The notes: generated from the sequence alone by a model not told the origin. A stretch of DNA of 64,000 nt from JAENVT01 sp963773085 (GCA_963773085.1 CAVYZS010000001.1:124001-188000), one strand, 5' to 3'; counted from the stretch's first letter, positions 34,759 to 44,829 are shown. Numbers and translations: made by a program.

Positions 34759-36762
34759 ATGAGCCGACTACGTACCGCGCTCGCGGCGCTCGCGGCACTC
34801 GCCGTGCTGGCGATCCCTGTCGTGTCGCCGACCGTCGCACATGCTGCGAGTCCGGCGACGATCGACGGGTTGTACTCCGGCATCGGCCAGATTGGGGCGG
34901 GTGGGGTAGCGACGATGACCGTCGTCGGTCGCGGCGGCGTGCCCCTCACCGGCGTGGGCGCGGTGGCCCTCAACGTCACCGCGACGGAGCCGACAGCCGC
35001 ATCCTTCCTCACCGTCTGGCCGACGGCGACAGCGCGGCCATGGGCATCGAACCTGAACTTCAGTGCCGGTCAGACCGTGGCGAACGCCGTGATCGTCAAG
35101 GTCGGTGCCGACGGCACGATCTCGATCTTCAACAATTCCGGTGCCGTGCACGTCGTGGTCGACGTGGTGGGGTGGTTCCCCGCCGGCCAGTCGTACGTGG
35201 GTGTGACGCCGGCCCGTCTGGCCGACACACGAAACAGTCCCACCATCGACGGTCGGTTCTCGAACACCGGCCCACGAGGACAGGCCAAAACGGCCGACGT
35301 CACGGTCCTCGACCGTGCGGGCGTACCGGCGTCGGGCGTGGGCGCAGTCGCGCTGAACGTCACCGCTACCGATTCGACCACCGCTTCGTTCGTCACGGTC
35401 TGGCCCACGGGGGTCGACCGGCCAACCGCATCCAATCTCAACTTCGTCCCGGGACAGACGGTGCCCAACATGGTGATCGCCAAGGTCGGTGTCGGCGGTC
35501 AGGTGTCGATCTACAACAACACCGGCAGCGTCGACGTGGTGGTCGACGTGCTCGGCTGGTTCCCCTCTGGGAGCACCTTCACCCCCCTCGTGCCGGCTCG
35601 CGTGCTGGACACCCGACTGACATCGGCGCTCGTCGGTGGAAAGAGCACTGACGTCCCGATTACCGGACGGCCGGGCGGGCCCCCGGCCGGAGCCGCGGCG
35701 GTCGCCTTGAACGTGACGATCACCAACCCGTCGGGCCCGTCGTTCCTCACCGTCTGGCCGAGCGACGCCGGTCGCCCGCTGTCCTCCAACCTCAACTTCA
35801 GCGTCGGCCAGACCGTGCCGAACATGGTCATCGTCAAGCTCGGCACCACGGGGAAGATCTCGCTGTTCACCCCCGTGGGCGCCGATGTGGTGATCGATGT
35901 GCTCGGGTGGTTCCCGGCCAGCGGCTCGTTCACCGGCCTGGTGCCGGCACGCCTGATGGACAGCCGACCGGCACCAGGGGCGCCCGCACCTGGAGGGCCC
36001 CCACCTGGTGCTCTGACCCCAGGAACTTCATGGCAGTGGCAGATCGACGGGAACACCATTGACGAGACCGTCCTCGACGGCGTGACCAATCCGAAGAAGA
36101 TGTACGACATCGATCTGTTCGCGACCGATGCCGGGACCATTCAGCGTCTGCATGCAAAGGGGATCTATGTGGTGTGCTACGTCGAGACAGGGAGTTGGGA
36201 GAACTACCGTCCAGACGCCGGCGCCTATCCGGCGAGCGTCCTGGGCAACACGTTGGCCGGCTTTCCGAACGAACGCCTCGTCGACATTCGTCAGATCTCG
36301 GTGCTGCAGCCGATCATCGCCGCTCGCTTCGACATCGCCAAGGCAAAGGGCTGTGACGGCATCGAGCCCGACCTCGACGACACGTACAACGGTTACATCA
36401 CGGGCTTCCCGCTGACGATGCAGGACCAACTCGCATTCAACAAGGCGGTTGCCGACCTCGCCCACGCCCGTGGGATGTCGATCGGCCTGAAGAACGGTGC
36501 GTCCGGCGGTGTCTTCGAGCAGGCGATGGTGCAATTCACCGATTGGGCGCTCAACGAAGAGTGCAACCAGTTCGACGAGTGCGGTGGCTACCAGGTGTAC
36601 ATCGCCGCGAACAAGGCAGTATTCCAGGTGGAATACACGGCTTCGGGCACCACCGCAGGCCAGGTGTGTCCTGCCAACAACGCAGCCAATTTCGACGGGA
36701 TCTTGAAATTGTCGAGCGAATCGTTGGGTGCCTTACCACGCATCGCCTGCCGTAACGGATGA
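34759..36762 (+). CDS. Secreted GH114 endo-alpha-1,4-polygalactosaminidase-like protein with three N-terminal repeat domains
   Basis: A 667 aa exported protein: signal peptide (LAALAALAVLAIPVVSPTVAHA), three ~125-residue repeats related to those of the subtilase (GVGAVALNVTAT, WPT, SNLNF, VVVDVVGWF), a Pro/Gly/Ala-rich linker near 410-425, and a C-terminal GH114 TIM barrel. GH114 landmarks are WQWQIDG, YDIDLFATDAG, GIYVVCYVETGSWENYR, CDGIEPDLDDTYNGY with likely catalytic acids, GLKNGASGG and DWALNEECNQFDEC. It would cleave galactosaminogalactan-type polymers outside the cell; exact specificity is inference. Confidence 0.87.
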   Translation: MSRLRTALAALAALAVLAIPVVSPTVAHAASPATIDGLYSGIGQIGAGGVATMTVVGRGGVPLTGVGAVALNVTATEPTAASFLTVWPTATARPWASNLNFSAGQTVANAVIVKVGADGTISIFNNSGAVHVVVDVVGWFPAGQSYVGVTPARLADTRNSPTIDGRFSNTGPRGQAKTADVTVLDRAGVPASGVGAVALNVTATDSTTASFVTVWPTGVDRPTASNLNFVPGQTVPNMVIAKVGVGGQVSIYNNTGSVDVVVDVLGWFPSGSTFTPLVPARVLDTRLTSALVGGKSTDVPITGRPGGPPAGAAAVALNVTITNPSGPSFLTVWPSDAGRPLSSNLNFSVGQTVPNMVIVKLGTTGKISLFTPVGADVVIDVLGWFPASGSFTGLVPARLMDSRPAPGAPAPGGPPPGALTPGTSWQWQIDGNTIDETVLDGVTNPKKMYDIDLFATDAGTIQRLHAKGIYVVCYVETGSWENYRPDAGAYPASVLGNTLAGFPNERLVDIRQISVLQPIIAARFDIAKAKGCDGIEPDLDDTYNGYITGFPLTMQDQLAFNKAVADLAHARGMSIGLKNGASGGVFEQAMVQFTDWALNEECNQFDECGGYQVYIAANKAVFQVEYTASGTTAGQVCPANNAANFDGILKLSSESLGALPRIACRNG

Positions 36763-36875
36763 AGTCATTGCCGATCTCCCTGCAGCCGTGCTCCTTTGCC
36801 TTCCCACAAGGCTGGCGTAACGAACTGCGGAACCTGACGACGCGACAATCCTCTCGTCAGTGACTCGAAAGGGAC

Positions 36876-37303
36876 GGAGTGTGGTCGGGGTGGAACGTGG
36901 GCGTGATATCGACACCTACAACGCGTACGACACCGGGTTCGCACTCACCCAGGACGACCAATTGGTTGGTCTTCAACCTCGCCGTTGCTGATGCCGCCCA
37001 CGCACGAGGGCCGTCCATCGGTCTCAAGAACGGAGCGTCACCTGACGGCTCCTTCGAGCGGGCGATCGCTCAGTTCACCGACTGGGCACTCAACGAAGAA
37101 TGCAACACCTTCGACGAATGCTCCGGCTACTCCGTGTACATCGACCAGAACAAGGCCGTCTTCCAGGTGGAGTACATGAACCCGGGTGGCACTCGGGTGG
37201 AAGACTTCTGTGCCGCCGACACGCTGCAAACTTCGATGGGCTGCTCAAGGATTCGAGCGGCTCGATCGCCGCGCTACCGCGGGTGACATGCCGGTTGGGA
37301 TAA
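36876..37303 (+). pseudogene. Decayed tandem copy of the GH114 domain (5'-truncated)
   Basis: About 110 nt after the intact gene, the C-terminal third of the same GH114 domain reappears: DIDTYNAYDTGFALTQDD, then after a frame change near 36965 (an apparent ttgg duplication) NLAVADAAHARGPSIGLKNG and DWALNEECNTFDECSGY. After another change near 37230 comes FDGLLKDSSGSIAALPRVTC and a stop. The part before the acidic GIEPDLDD-like motif is missing. No start codon or signal peptide is present. This is a genuine pseudogene from tandem duplication and deletion. Confidence 0.8.
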
Positions 37304-38293
37304 TCATCGAGGGGTCACGAGGCCCAGCGAACCGGGCTGCCACTCGAGACCCCAGGCTTTGGACGGCCCGATCGCCAGCAGCCCCTTCAAGCCCAGCTCG
37401 AAGGTGACCATCATGTTCTGGTCGTAGCCTCGCTCACGCAAGAGGTGGGCGCGCAAGACGAATCGGTGGTCGACGGCGCTGTTCCCCGGAGCACCGCGAC
37501 GCTGCTCGTACACATCGAAATGCAGCGGCGCACCGTCGTTCGGTCCCAGCTCGAACACCGGGCGAGTCATCGAGGGGAAGAGGGCGTGCTCCTCGGCAAC
37601 GACGTACATCGCCAGCCGCTCGGGATCGCCATCGGCTCGCACCGTCAAGGCGTGTGCCAAGGCGCCGACGGAGTGCCCCACGGCGTCCGAACGACGAAGC
37701 ATTTCCTCCTCTCCCTCCATGACACACCGGGCGTCGTCGACGACGACCTGGCATTGCGCCCAAGGGTGATCGCTGTGCCGAATGGCGTGATGAATGAGGT
37801 CGGCGCGATCACCGGGATCGTCGATCACCAGCACCGCACCGATTGGGTTGTTGTCGGTGATTGCCGCGGCCGCCACGAACAGCTGATCCACCAACCAGGG
37901 AGAAACGACAACGTCATCGAGGCGACCGGCGACCTCGTGGGGCCCGATCCCCCACGAGGCGATCTCGGTGAAACGCTCCGGGTCGACCCGAACGAGCCCG
38001 GCGGACCAACCTCTTCGGACGTCGAGACACAACACGGCAGACCCCGGTCGCCGACCGAATGCAGCGGTGCGGTAGCCGTAGACACCTGCCAGCGTCGACG
38101 ACACCAGCCCGACCGGCCGGGCTCCGGAAGGATCGAGGTATCTCGCCAGCTGATGGCGGTCGGCCATACCGAACCACGCCGGCACGGCGACCGCGACGGG
38201 AGTCTGGGTATCCGCCTCCTGCACCGACTTCCTCGAGGTTTTCACGCGAGGGCTTCCGGCCACGTCGAATACGAGACCGACCGGTGTCTTCAT
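37304..38293 (-). CDS. Degenerate Hsp70/actin-ATPase-like protein
   Basis: A 329 aa protein starting at ATG 38293. The stretch TPVAVAVPAWFGMADRHQLARY, then GLVSSTLAGVYGYR and SAVLCLDVRRGWSAGLVRV, follows the Hsp70 pattern (VITVPAxFxxxQR, EPxAAALAYG, VLVxDLGGGT). The first phosphate loop is changed to VFDVAGSP and the second lost its glycines, so ATP hydrolysis is doubtful. No substrate-binding domain follows. The C-terminal third (EEMLRRSDAVGHSVGALAHAL, FELGLKGLLAIG) is unfamiliar. An upstream in-frame ATG (38431) would add residues overlapping a remnant of another gene. Confidence 0.5.
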   Translation of the reverse strand: MKTPVGLVFDVAGSPRVKTSRKSVQEADTQTPVAVAVPAWFGMADRHQLARYLDPSGARPVGLVSSTLAGVYGYRTAAFGRRPGSAVLCLDVRRGWSAGLVRVDPERFTEIASWGIGPHEVAGRLDDVVVSPWLVDQLFVAAAAITDNNPIGAVLVIDDPGDRADLIHHAIRHSDHPWAQCQVVVDDARCVMEGEEEMLRRSDAVGHSVGALAHALTVRADGDPERLAMYVVAEEHALFPSMTRPVFELGPNDGAPLHFDVYEQRRGAPGNSAVDHRFVLRAHLLRERGYDQNMMVTFELGLKGLLAIGPSKAWGLEWQPGSLGLVTPR

Positions 38294-38405
38294 GCGACCC
38301 CTGGACGACTCGGGTGGCGATGGAGCTTCGAGCAACCGTGTCTCACGGTCCAAGACTGTAGGGGCCGTCGTCACGATTGCCGTGGAGGCCTTCGTTGCGG
38401 ACCGT

Positions 38406-38466
38406 TCAGCCGGGCAAGCAGCCGTTGACATCCACGATCAGGTGGGTGGGGCTGGAGTTGAACAGG
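38406..38466 (-). pseudogene. 3' remnant of a secreted repeat-domain gene
   Basis: The minus strand encodes LLFNSSPTHLIVDVNGCLPG and a stop, closely matching the end of the subtilase repeat (YSSVDAHLLADVNGWF). Upstream the similarity breaks down through frame changes. The wider 349-nt space 38294-38642 holds this remnant and the promoter of the P-type ATPase gene; I see no other gene in it. Confidence 0.55.
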
Positions 38467-38642
38467 AGTTGCCGAGTCCGAAGATGGGCCATCTGCCGAC
38501 GCAGACCTCGACGCGGCGTTCCATGTCAGCGCACCGGGGTACCGGGAGTACTCCGCCGTGGCCTCGGGGTGCCGCGCCGGCCGCTAGCAGAACGGACCTT
38601 CGGCTCTCACCACATCAGCCCGGATGCGTCATCGTGGAGCCG

Positions 38643-40973
38643 ATGACTGCACGAATCCCGCCGGCCAAGTCTGTCGAGCGCATGGTGCGGACCAGCACGT
38701 TCGCTGTCGCGGTCATCGGGCTCGTCGGCGGTGTCGTCGCTGCAACAGCAGGTGCGGACGCCGTTTCGTCGATCTGCTGGATCGCGGTAACGCTGCTCGG
38801 CGTGCTGCTCGCCACGTGGTGGGTGATCGCTGCGCTGGTGGAGCGGCGAGTCGGCGTCGACCTGATCGCCCTTGCGGCGCTGTTGGGAACCCTCGTCGTC
38901 GATGAATACCTCGCTGGAGCGATGATCACGGTGATGCTCACAACGGGGCGCTCACTCGAGGCGTGGGCAGCAGGGCGCGCCGAACGAGAACTGCGCGCCC
39001 TGCTCGAGCATGCACCACGAGTCGCCCACCGCCATCAGAACGGCGATCTCGTCGACTGCCCGCTCGATGGCGTCGCAGTCGGCGACTTGCTGCTGGTCCA
39101 ACCCGGCGAGGTGGTGCCGGTGGACGGCACCGTGCGCACTGGACCGGCGGCGATCGACGACAGCGCTCTCACTGGTGAGTCCCTGCCCGTCCAGCGCGAA
39201 TCGGGCGACATCGTTCGTAGCGGAGCCGTCAACGCCGGCGGCCCGTTCGACCTCGTTGCCACGACTACTGCGGGTGACTCCACCTATGCCGGCATCGTTC
39301 GGCTCGTCGAGCAGGCGTCGGCCGCCAGTTCTCCATTCGTCCGACTGGCTGACCGATTCGCGCTCGGCTTTCTCTTCGTGTCGTTTCTCGGAGCCGGGTT
39401 GGCTTGGTTGCTGTCCGGTGATCCGGAACGAGCCGTTGCGGTGCTCGTCGTGGCGACCCCGTGTCCGTTGATCCTCGCAGCCCCGGTGGCGATCGTCGCC
39501 GGCATGTCACGAGCCGCGCGCCGAGGTGTCGTGGTGAAAGGTGGTGGTGCGCTGGAGGCCCTGGCGCGCGCCGATGTCCTCCTGTTCGACAAGACGGGCA
39601 CGCTGACCGCGGGTCATCCGGTTATCATCGAGATCCTCGCTGCCGACGGCTTCGATGGCTCCGAGGTGCTGCGCCTCGCCGCCTCGCTCGATCAGGTCTC
39701 GCCACACGTATTGGCGTCAGCGATCGTTCGTAGTGCTCATGGGCGAGGCCTTGACTTGATCGTGCCCTCGGATGCTGCCGAACAGCCGGGATCCGGTATC
39801 AGCGGCACGGTTGCCGAGCGGCAGGTCCGGGTGGGCAACGGGTTGTGGGCGGGTGTGAACGGCGACGAGATGTGGGTTGTCCAGGCGCGCTCCCTCGCCG
39901 AGTTCGAGGGAGCCGTCTGCGTGTTCGTTGGCGTCGATGGTTCACCCGCAGGCGCACTGATCCTCAGCGACCCGATCCGTCCGGATGCGGCGCGTACCAT
40001 CCGCAACCTCCGTCGTAGCGGGATCCGCCGGGTCGTGATGGTGACGGGCGACCGCGCCGAGGTGGCGGCGTCGATCGGGGCGATCCTGGGTGTGGACGAC
40101 ATCGCGGCACAGCAGACGCCGGCCGGCAAGGTCGAGGTCGTCCGCCGCGAGACCGCCGTGGGAGCCACGATCATGGTCGGTGACGGCATCAACGACGCGC
40201 CGGCGCTCGCTGCGGCGAACGTGGGTGTCGCCATCGGCGCCCGGGGCTCGACGGCGTCATCGGAAACGGCCGACATCGTGCTGACCGTGGATCGGCTCGA
40301 TCGCTTGGGTGAGGCCCACTTGATCGCTCGCCGGGCGCGGTCGATCGCCTTGCAGAGTGTCGTCGTCGGCATGGCGTTGTCGCTGGTCGCGATGGGTGTC
40401 GCCGCTGCCGGTCAACTCCCACCTACGTGGGGAGCGCTGCTGCAGGAGGTCATCGACGTCGCCGTGATCTTGAATGCTCTGCGTGCGCTCGGTCGTGGCC
40501 GCGGTGAGTTCTACCTCGACGAACCCAGCGCCACGCTAGCCCGCCAGTTCACCGCTGCCCACCGCACGCTGCGCCCCGACGTGTCGTTGTTGCGCTCGGC
40601 CGCCGATCGCCTGGGCACGCGCTCTGGGACCGAGGCGATGGTTGCCGTGCGTGCCGCCCAGCGTCTGCTCGTCGACGAGATCGGGCCACACGAGCAAGCC
40701 GAGGATCGCCTCCTGTATCCCGCTCTCGCCGGTGCGCTCGGCGGAACCGACCCCACAGGCACGATGAGTCGTGCACACGCGGAGATCAGCAAACTGACGG
40801 CCCAGACCGGGATGATCATCGAGCGCATCGGTGACGCCCCACCGACGCCCACGGACGTGCTCGAACTGCAGCGCCTGCTCTATGGGTTGTACGCCTTGCT
40901 GGAGCTGCATTTCGCGCAGGAGGACGAGAGCTTCCTTTCGCTGGCCGACGACGCCTCCGACGCGATGCGTTGA
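38643..40973 (+). CDS. P-type (P1B-like) metal-transporting ATPase fused to a C-terminal hemerythrin domain
   Basis: A 776 aa protein. N-terminal spans (about 14-65, no heavy-metal-associated domain), actuator TGES (DDSALTGESLPV), membrane motif T-P-C in VVATPCPLILAAPVA, phosphorylation site LLFDKTGTLTAGHP, and hinge VGDGINDAPALAAANVG are present. Two C-terminal spans follow (SIALQSVVVGMALSLVAMGV, WGALLQEVIDVAVIL). From about residue 620 an HHE hemerythrin-like domain follows, with GPHEQAEDRLLYPAL, SRAHAEISKL and ALLELHFAQEDESF supplying His/Glu ligands for a di-iron site. An oxygen- or iron-sensing cap on a metal pump is suggested. ATG 38643 is used; GTG 38634 is possible. The transported ion is unknown. 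Confidence 0.85.
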   Translation: MTARIPPAKSVERMVRTSTFAVAVIGLVGGVVAATAGADAVSSICWIAVTLLGVLLATWWVIAALVERRVGVDLIALAALLGTLVVDEYLAGAMITVMLTTGRSLEAWAAGRAERELRALLEHAPRVAHRHQNGDLVDCPLDGVAVGDLLLVQPGEVVPVDGTVRTGPAAIDDSALTGESLPVQRESGDIVRSGAVNAGGPFDLVATTTAGDSTYAGIVRLVEQASAASSPFVRLADRFALGFLFVSFLGAGLAWLLSGDPERAVAVLVVATPCPLILAAPVAIVAGMSRAARRGVVVKGGGALEALARADVLLFDKTGTLTAGHPVIIEILAADGFDGSEVLRLAASLDQVSPHVLASAIVRSAHGRGLDLIVPSDAAEQPGSGISGTVAERQVRVGNGLWAGVNGDEMWVVQARSLAEFEGAVCVFVGVDGSPAGALILSDPIRPDAARTIRNLRRSGIRRVVMVTGDRAEVAASIGAILGVDDIAAQQTPAGKVEVVRRETAVGATIMVGDGINDAPALAAANVGVAIGARGSTASSETADIVLTVDRLDRLGEAHLIARRARSIALQSVVVGMALSLVAMGVAAAGQLPPTWGALLQEVIDVAVILNALRALGRGRGEFYLDEPSATLARQFTAAHRTLRPDVSLLRSAADRLGTRSGTEAMVAVRAAQRLLVDEIGPHEQAEDRLLYPALAGALGGTDPTGTMSRAHAEISKLTAQTGMIIERIGDAPPTPTDVLELQRLLYGLYALLELHFAQEDESFLSLADDASDAMR

Positions 40974-40978
40974 CCTGG

Positions 40979-41021
40979 GCGATGAGAGATGAGCCGCCGG
41001 GCACGGCTCATCTCTCATCGC
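40979..41021 (+). terminator. Strong hairpin after the P-type ATPase gene
   Basis: An 18-bp perfect inverted repeat (gcgatgagagatgagccg and its complement) with a 7-nt loop begins 5 nt after the stop codon. There is no U-tract, but symmetry and position fit a terminator. Confidence 0.75.
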
Positions 41022-41090
41022 ACGGGCTTGGGCTACATTCGAACCCCATCCGCGCCGACGCGGGACCGAGCCAGCCCCAGGGGCGCACCA

Positions 41091-43831
41091 ATGGCCAGCG
41101 CTTCACCACCAACCCAACGCATGCCGGTCGGACGAAGCGCTTTCTTCTTCACCGACCTCGAAGGATCCACGCGAACAGTGGGACGCCGAGCCGCTGCTGA
41201 TGCACCAGGCGGTTTCGCGACACGACGAGCTGATGGTCGAGTCGATCGAGCGGTGGGGCGGAATCGTCTTCTCCAACGCCGGTGACAGCTTCGCCGCCGT
41301 CTTCGGGCGCGTGTCGGACGCCGTCTCCGCCGCCGTCGAGATCCAGCGGGTCTTCGCCGGCGAACCGTGGCCGACGCCGATCGACGTCAAGGCGCGGATG
41401 GCGATCCACGCCGGAGTCGCCAACCTTCGCGGGCACAACTACTTCGGCTCTGTCGTGAATCGAACGGCGCGAATCATGGCCACCGGGCACGGCGGCCAGC
41501 TCCTGATCTCGGACGAAGCCCGCGCCGACTGCCCCGACGTCGAGGTGATCGACCTGGGCATCCACTATCTCAAGGACCTGTCCGCGCCCGAACACGTGTG
41601 GCAGGTCGTCATTCACGGGCTCGGACGCGAGTTCCCCAAGCTGAACTCACTCGACCGCATGCGCGCCAACCTGCCGACTCAGCTGAGCGGCTTCGTGGGA
41701 CGCTCCCAGGAGATCGCCGACCTGCTCGCACTGCTCCACTCGAGTCGCCTGGTCACATTGCGCGGCCTCGGTGGCATCGGCAAGACCCGGCTGTCGCTGC
41801 AGGTCGCCGCCGAAGCCGTCGGACAATCGGTCGACGTGGTTCGCTTCGTCGCTCTGTCATCACTGGCCGACTCAGCGTCGCTTCCGTTCCACGTCCTCAA
41901 GAGCCTCGGATTGTCGCAACCCGCCGGTCAGACGCCGGTCGAGGCCATTGCCACGTCGATCGGGTCGTCATCAACGCTCATCGTGTTCGACAACTGCGAG
42001 CACCTCGACCGTGCGGTCCCGACCTCACGATCGAACTGCTCGAGGCCTGTCCGCATCTTCGTGTTCTCGCCACCAGCCGCACCGCGCTCGGTGTCACCGG
42101 TGAGCAGGTCTACGCCATCGACGCGCTCCCCACCGGCACACACGACTCGCCAGCGGATCAGATGTTCGTCGCCAGAGCACAGGCGGCAAACGCCAGCGTC
42201 GACCTCAGCGGCGAGCGTGAAGCCGTGGTGTCGAGGATCTGTCGGCGCCTCGACGGAATCCCGCTGGCGATCGAACTTGCTGCTGCGCGAGTTCGATCGA
42301 TGTCGCCGGAAGAGATCGAGCATCATCTCGACGAACGGTTCCGCCTCCTGCGCAGCACGAAGGGATTCGACGAACGTCATCGAGTGTTGTACGACACCCT
42401 CGAATGGTCGTACCAGCATCTCGAACCCGAGTTGCAGGTTCTGCTGCGCCGCCTGTCGGTGTTCGCTGGTCAGTTCACTGCCGCCGATGCGCTCGACGTC
42501 GTCGGCGACGGCGACCAGGATCTGCTCACCATCTCGGATCAACTCGACGAGCTCGTCGATCACTCGTTGGTGATCGTCGACGTCTCCACCGACACCGCCG
42601 AATACCGGTTGCTCGACACCGTTCGCGAGTTCGGCGACGTCGAGTTCGGCGATGAGCGTGAGGTGTTGCGTGATGCCCATGCCCGCCACTACGCACAGTT
42701 GTCACGGCGGCTGTTCGAGCAGATGTTGAGCCCCGGCGAAGGCGCCGCCGTGCAGCACCGCAACCGCGTCCACGACGACATCCGTGCTGCGTACATGTGG
42801 AGTCGCTCGCACGCAGCGTGTCGACCTCGTCGCCGACTTCGTGGCCCGGGCGGCGATCGACGTGATGATGCACGGCCGAATCGAGGTGGCCGTCTGGGCC
42901 ACGGAGGCCGTTGATCAACTCGATCTGTCGTCGCTCACGATTGCCGATCGCTGCTGCCTCTACCAGACGGCTGCCTGCCTCGAGATCAACGAGGGCCGTG
43001 TCGAGCGGGCCCGCGACCTCGTCGCCGACGCCGAGGCCCTCAGCCTCGAGCTGGCGCCCGAGGAGCTCCCCGCCGACCTTGTCGGTGGCAGCTCGGTGTG
43101 TTTCTTCCTCGGTCAACTCGCCGACGGCGATGCCATCGCCGAGCGGTTGAGCGCTCGTTTGGGCACGCTCGGTCCGTCGACGGCGCTGGCGATGAACATG
43201 ATCAGCCAATCCAGCATCCACGGCTACTCGAACCGTCCGGACAGCGCTCGCCAGCTGGCCGAGGCGGCGCTCGACGATGCTGGCCGACGACGACGTGCCG
43301 AGTTGGCGAACCCTCGCCGAATGGCAGGTCTCGCGCTACTCGAACCTCGATCCCATCGAGCTCTCGGATCGGGTCGTGCGCTATCGCGATCAGTTCCGAC
43401 TGGTGCGCAACTCGTTCCTCGCGGCGACCGCGACCCGTCAACTCGTCGGCCTCGAGTCAGCAAGGGCGACGGCACAATCGCAGGCTGTGGCGGATGCCGT
43501 CGAAGGCATGGCCAAGCTCTCGCTGGCCGATCCTCGGGAAGCGATCGGCTGGATGATGCAGTCGGCCATCCTCCTGCTGCGCGCCGGACAGCATCGTGAC
43601 GCGCTCGACCATCCTCGGCTGGGAGCAACGAAATCGGATCACCCCTGTCCATCCCGATCAGGTCGCTGCGGTCGAGCGACTCATGCCGGCGGCCGAGACG
43701 CGCTCGACGACGAGGGTGTCGCCGGTGCCACCGTCGCACTCGCCTCGTGCACACTTCGCCAGGCGATCGATTTCACCAGCGCGGCACTCGCCGCCGCTTC
43801 GCAGGTGGCCCCCGAACAGGTTTCGGGCTAG
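41091..43831 (+). pseudogene. Class III adenylate/guanylate cyclase - NB-ARC-type ATPase regulator, frame disrupted at six sites
   Basis: Restored, this is ~912 aa. An N-terminal cyclase domain (FFFTDLEGST, FSNAGDSFAAVF, YFGSVVNRTARIMATGHGGQ), an AfsR/LuxR-type ATPase (LRGLGGIGKTRLSLQVA, LIVFDNCEHLD, LEACPHLRVLATSRTALG, RLDGIPLAIELAAARV) and a C-terminal TPR-like region follow one another. Shifts are needed near 41178, 42810, 43279 and 43607 (each one extra base) and near 42028 and 43692 (each one missing base). No nonsense mutation occurs. Its stop shares CTAG with the convergent gene's stop. Proteins of this architecture are frequent in Actinobacteria; signal and targets are unknown. Confidence 0.75.
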
Positions 43832-44801
43832 AAGACGACGTTCGGGTCGTACGCATCCCACAACACCCGGCCGACGTCCTGGCGGAAGTTCATCACGATC
43901 TTGAACGCCACCTTCATCTCCTGGTCGGCGATGCCGAGATCCTGTGCCAGCGGGTGGCTCTTGACCGTCGTGATGTTCAACGAGTACGACGTCGGCAACT
44001 GCTGGAACGACACTGTCTCGATGGTGGCGTGCGAGTCGCACAGCTGCTGCAGCGCGGCATCGGTACCGCACTCGATCGACCTGATCTGCTTCAGGTAGAT
44101 CTCCGGCAAGGCCATCTCGACGGCATCGTCGGTCAGGTCGACGGCAACTCCGAGTCCTTCGGTGAGGTCGATGCTGTGCTCAGCCTTCACGGTGTCGACC
44201 ACGGCTCGTGCAAATGCGGCGACGGTCGTTCCGGTTCGCGATCCCTCGACCGGGTTTGGGGTTGGCATCATCCGCAGCAACTCTCGATACGACGGTTGAT
44301 TGCCCGGCGCGAAATCGAGGCCGTAGGTCTGCAACACGAGCGATGCATTGGTGGCATCGGGCAATTTGGATCACCCCCATCGATTTCGGCCAGCCGTACA
44401 TCTCCCTGCCGGTCGCCATCGACATCGGGATTGTCGACCCAGATGTAGGACGTGAACATCCAGAAGTTCTTCGCTTTCCTCTCCGCTCCCTTCCCCGAGA
44501 CCTGCACGACAGGGACCCACACGGCGAGCTGCGCCTCGTTGACATTCCCATACGAGTTGTACGGCGGAGTAAGCGGAACGACATGGGCGATGTCGCCGAC
44601 GCTCAGCATCACCATCGGTGCAAGGGGACGGAACTCCGCGGCGCCCAGCGTCGGGCGGGTCAGCACGAGCTCGACGAGACGCTCGAGCGCGCCCATGTCG
44701 GCCATCACCATGAACGAGTACAGCGTGGTCTGCCTGCAGTCGTACGGGCCGGGGAAGGTGTCGAGCCCACCGAACTCGATGTAGCTCGGCGGCTCGGCCA
44801 C
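43828..44801 (-). pseudogene. Acetoacetate decarboxylase-like protein, frame disrupted at two sites
   Basis: Reading from a GTG at 44801: AEPPSYIEFGGLDTFPGPYD, LYSFMVMADMGALERLVE, RPLAPMVMLSVGDIAHV, NEAQLAVWVPVVQVSGKG, NFWMFTSYIWVDNP, then a one-base skip near 44432 to MSMATGREMYGWPKSMG, and a second near 44373 to LPDATNASLVLQTYGLDF and the stop at 43828. The MYGWPKSMG segment resembles the lysine region of acetoacetate decarboxylases (E-x-x-G-x-P-K). Restored length is about 323 aa. The true start is uncertain: a GTG at 44833 overlaps the upstream stop in GTGA fashion but lies in another frame. It follows the FAD oxidoreductase, suggesting a shared pathway. Confidence 0.6.
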
Positions 44802-44829
44802 GCGCCGACCGTCGACCAGCGGTCCGTGC

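Noticed and set aside
38292..38642. N-terminal extension of the P-type ATPase by 117 residues
   Set aside because: The extension covers antisense of the Hsp70-like start and the repeat-domain remnant and has no membrane or metal-binding character.
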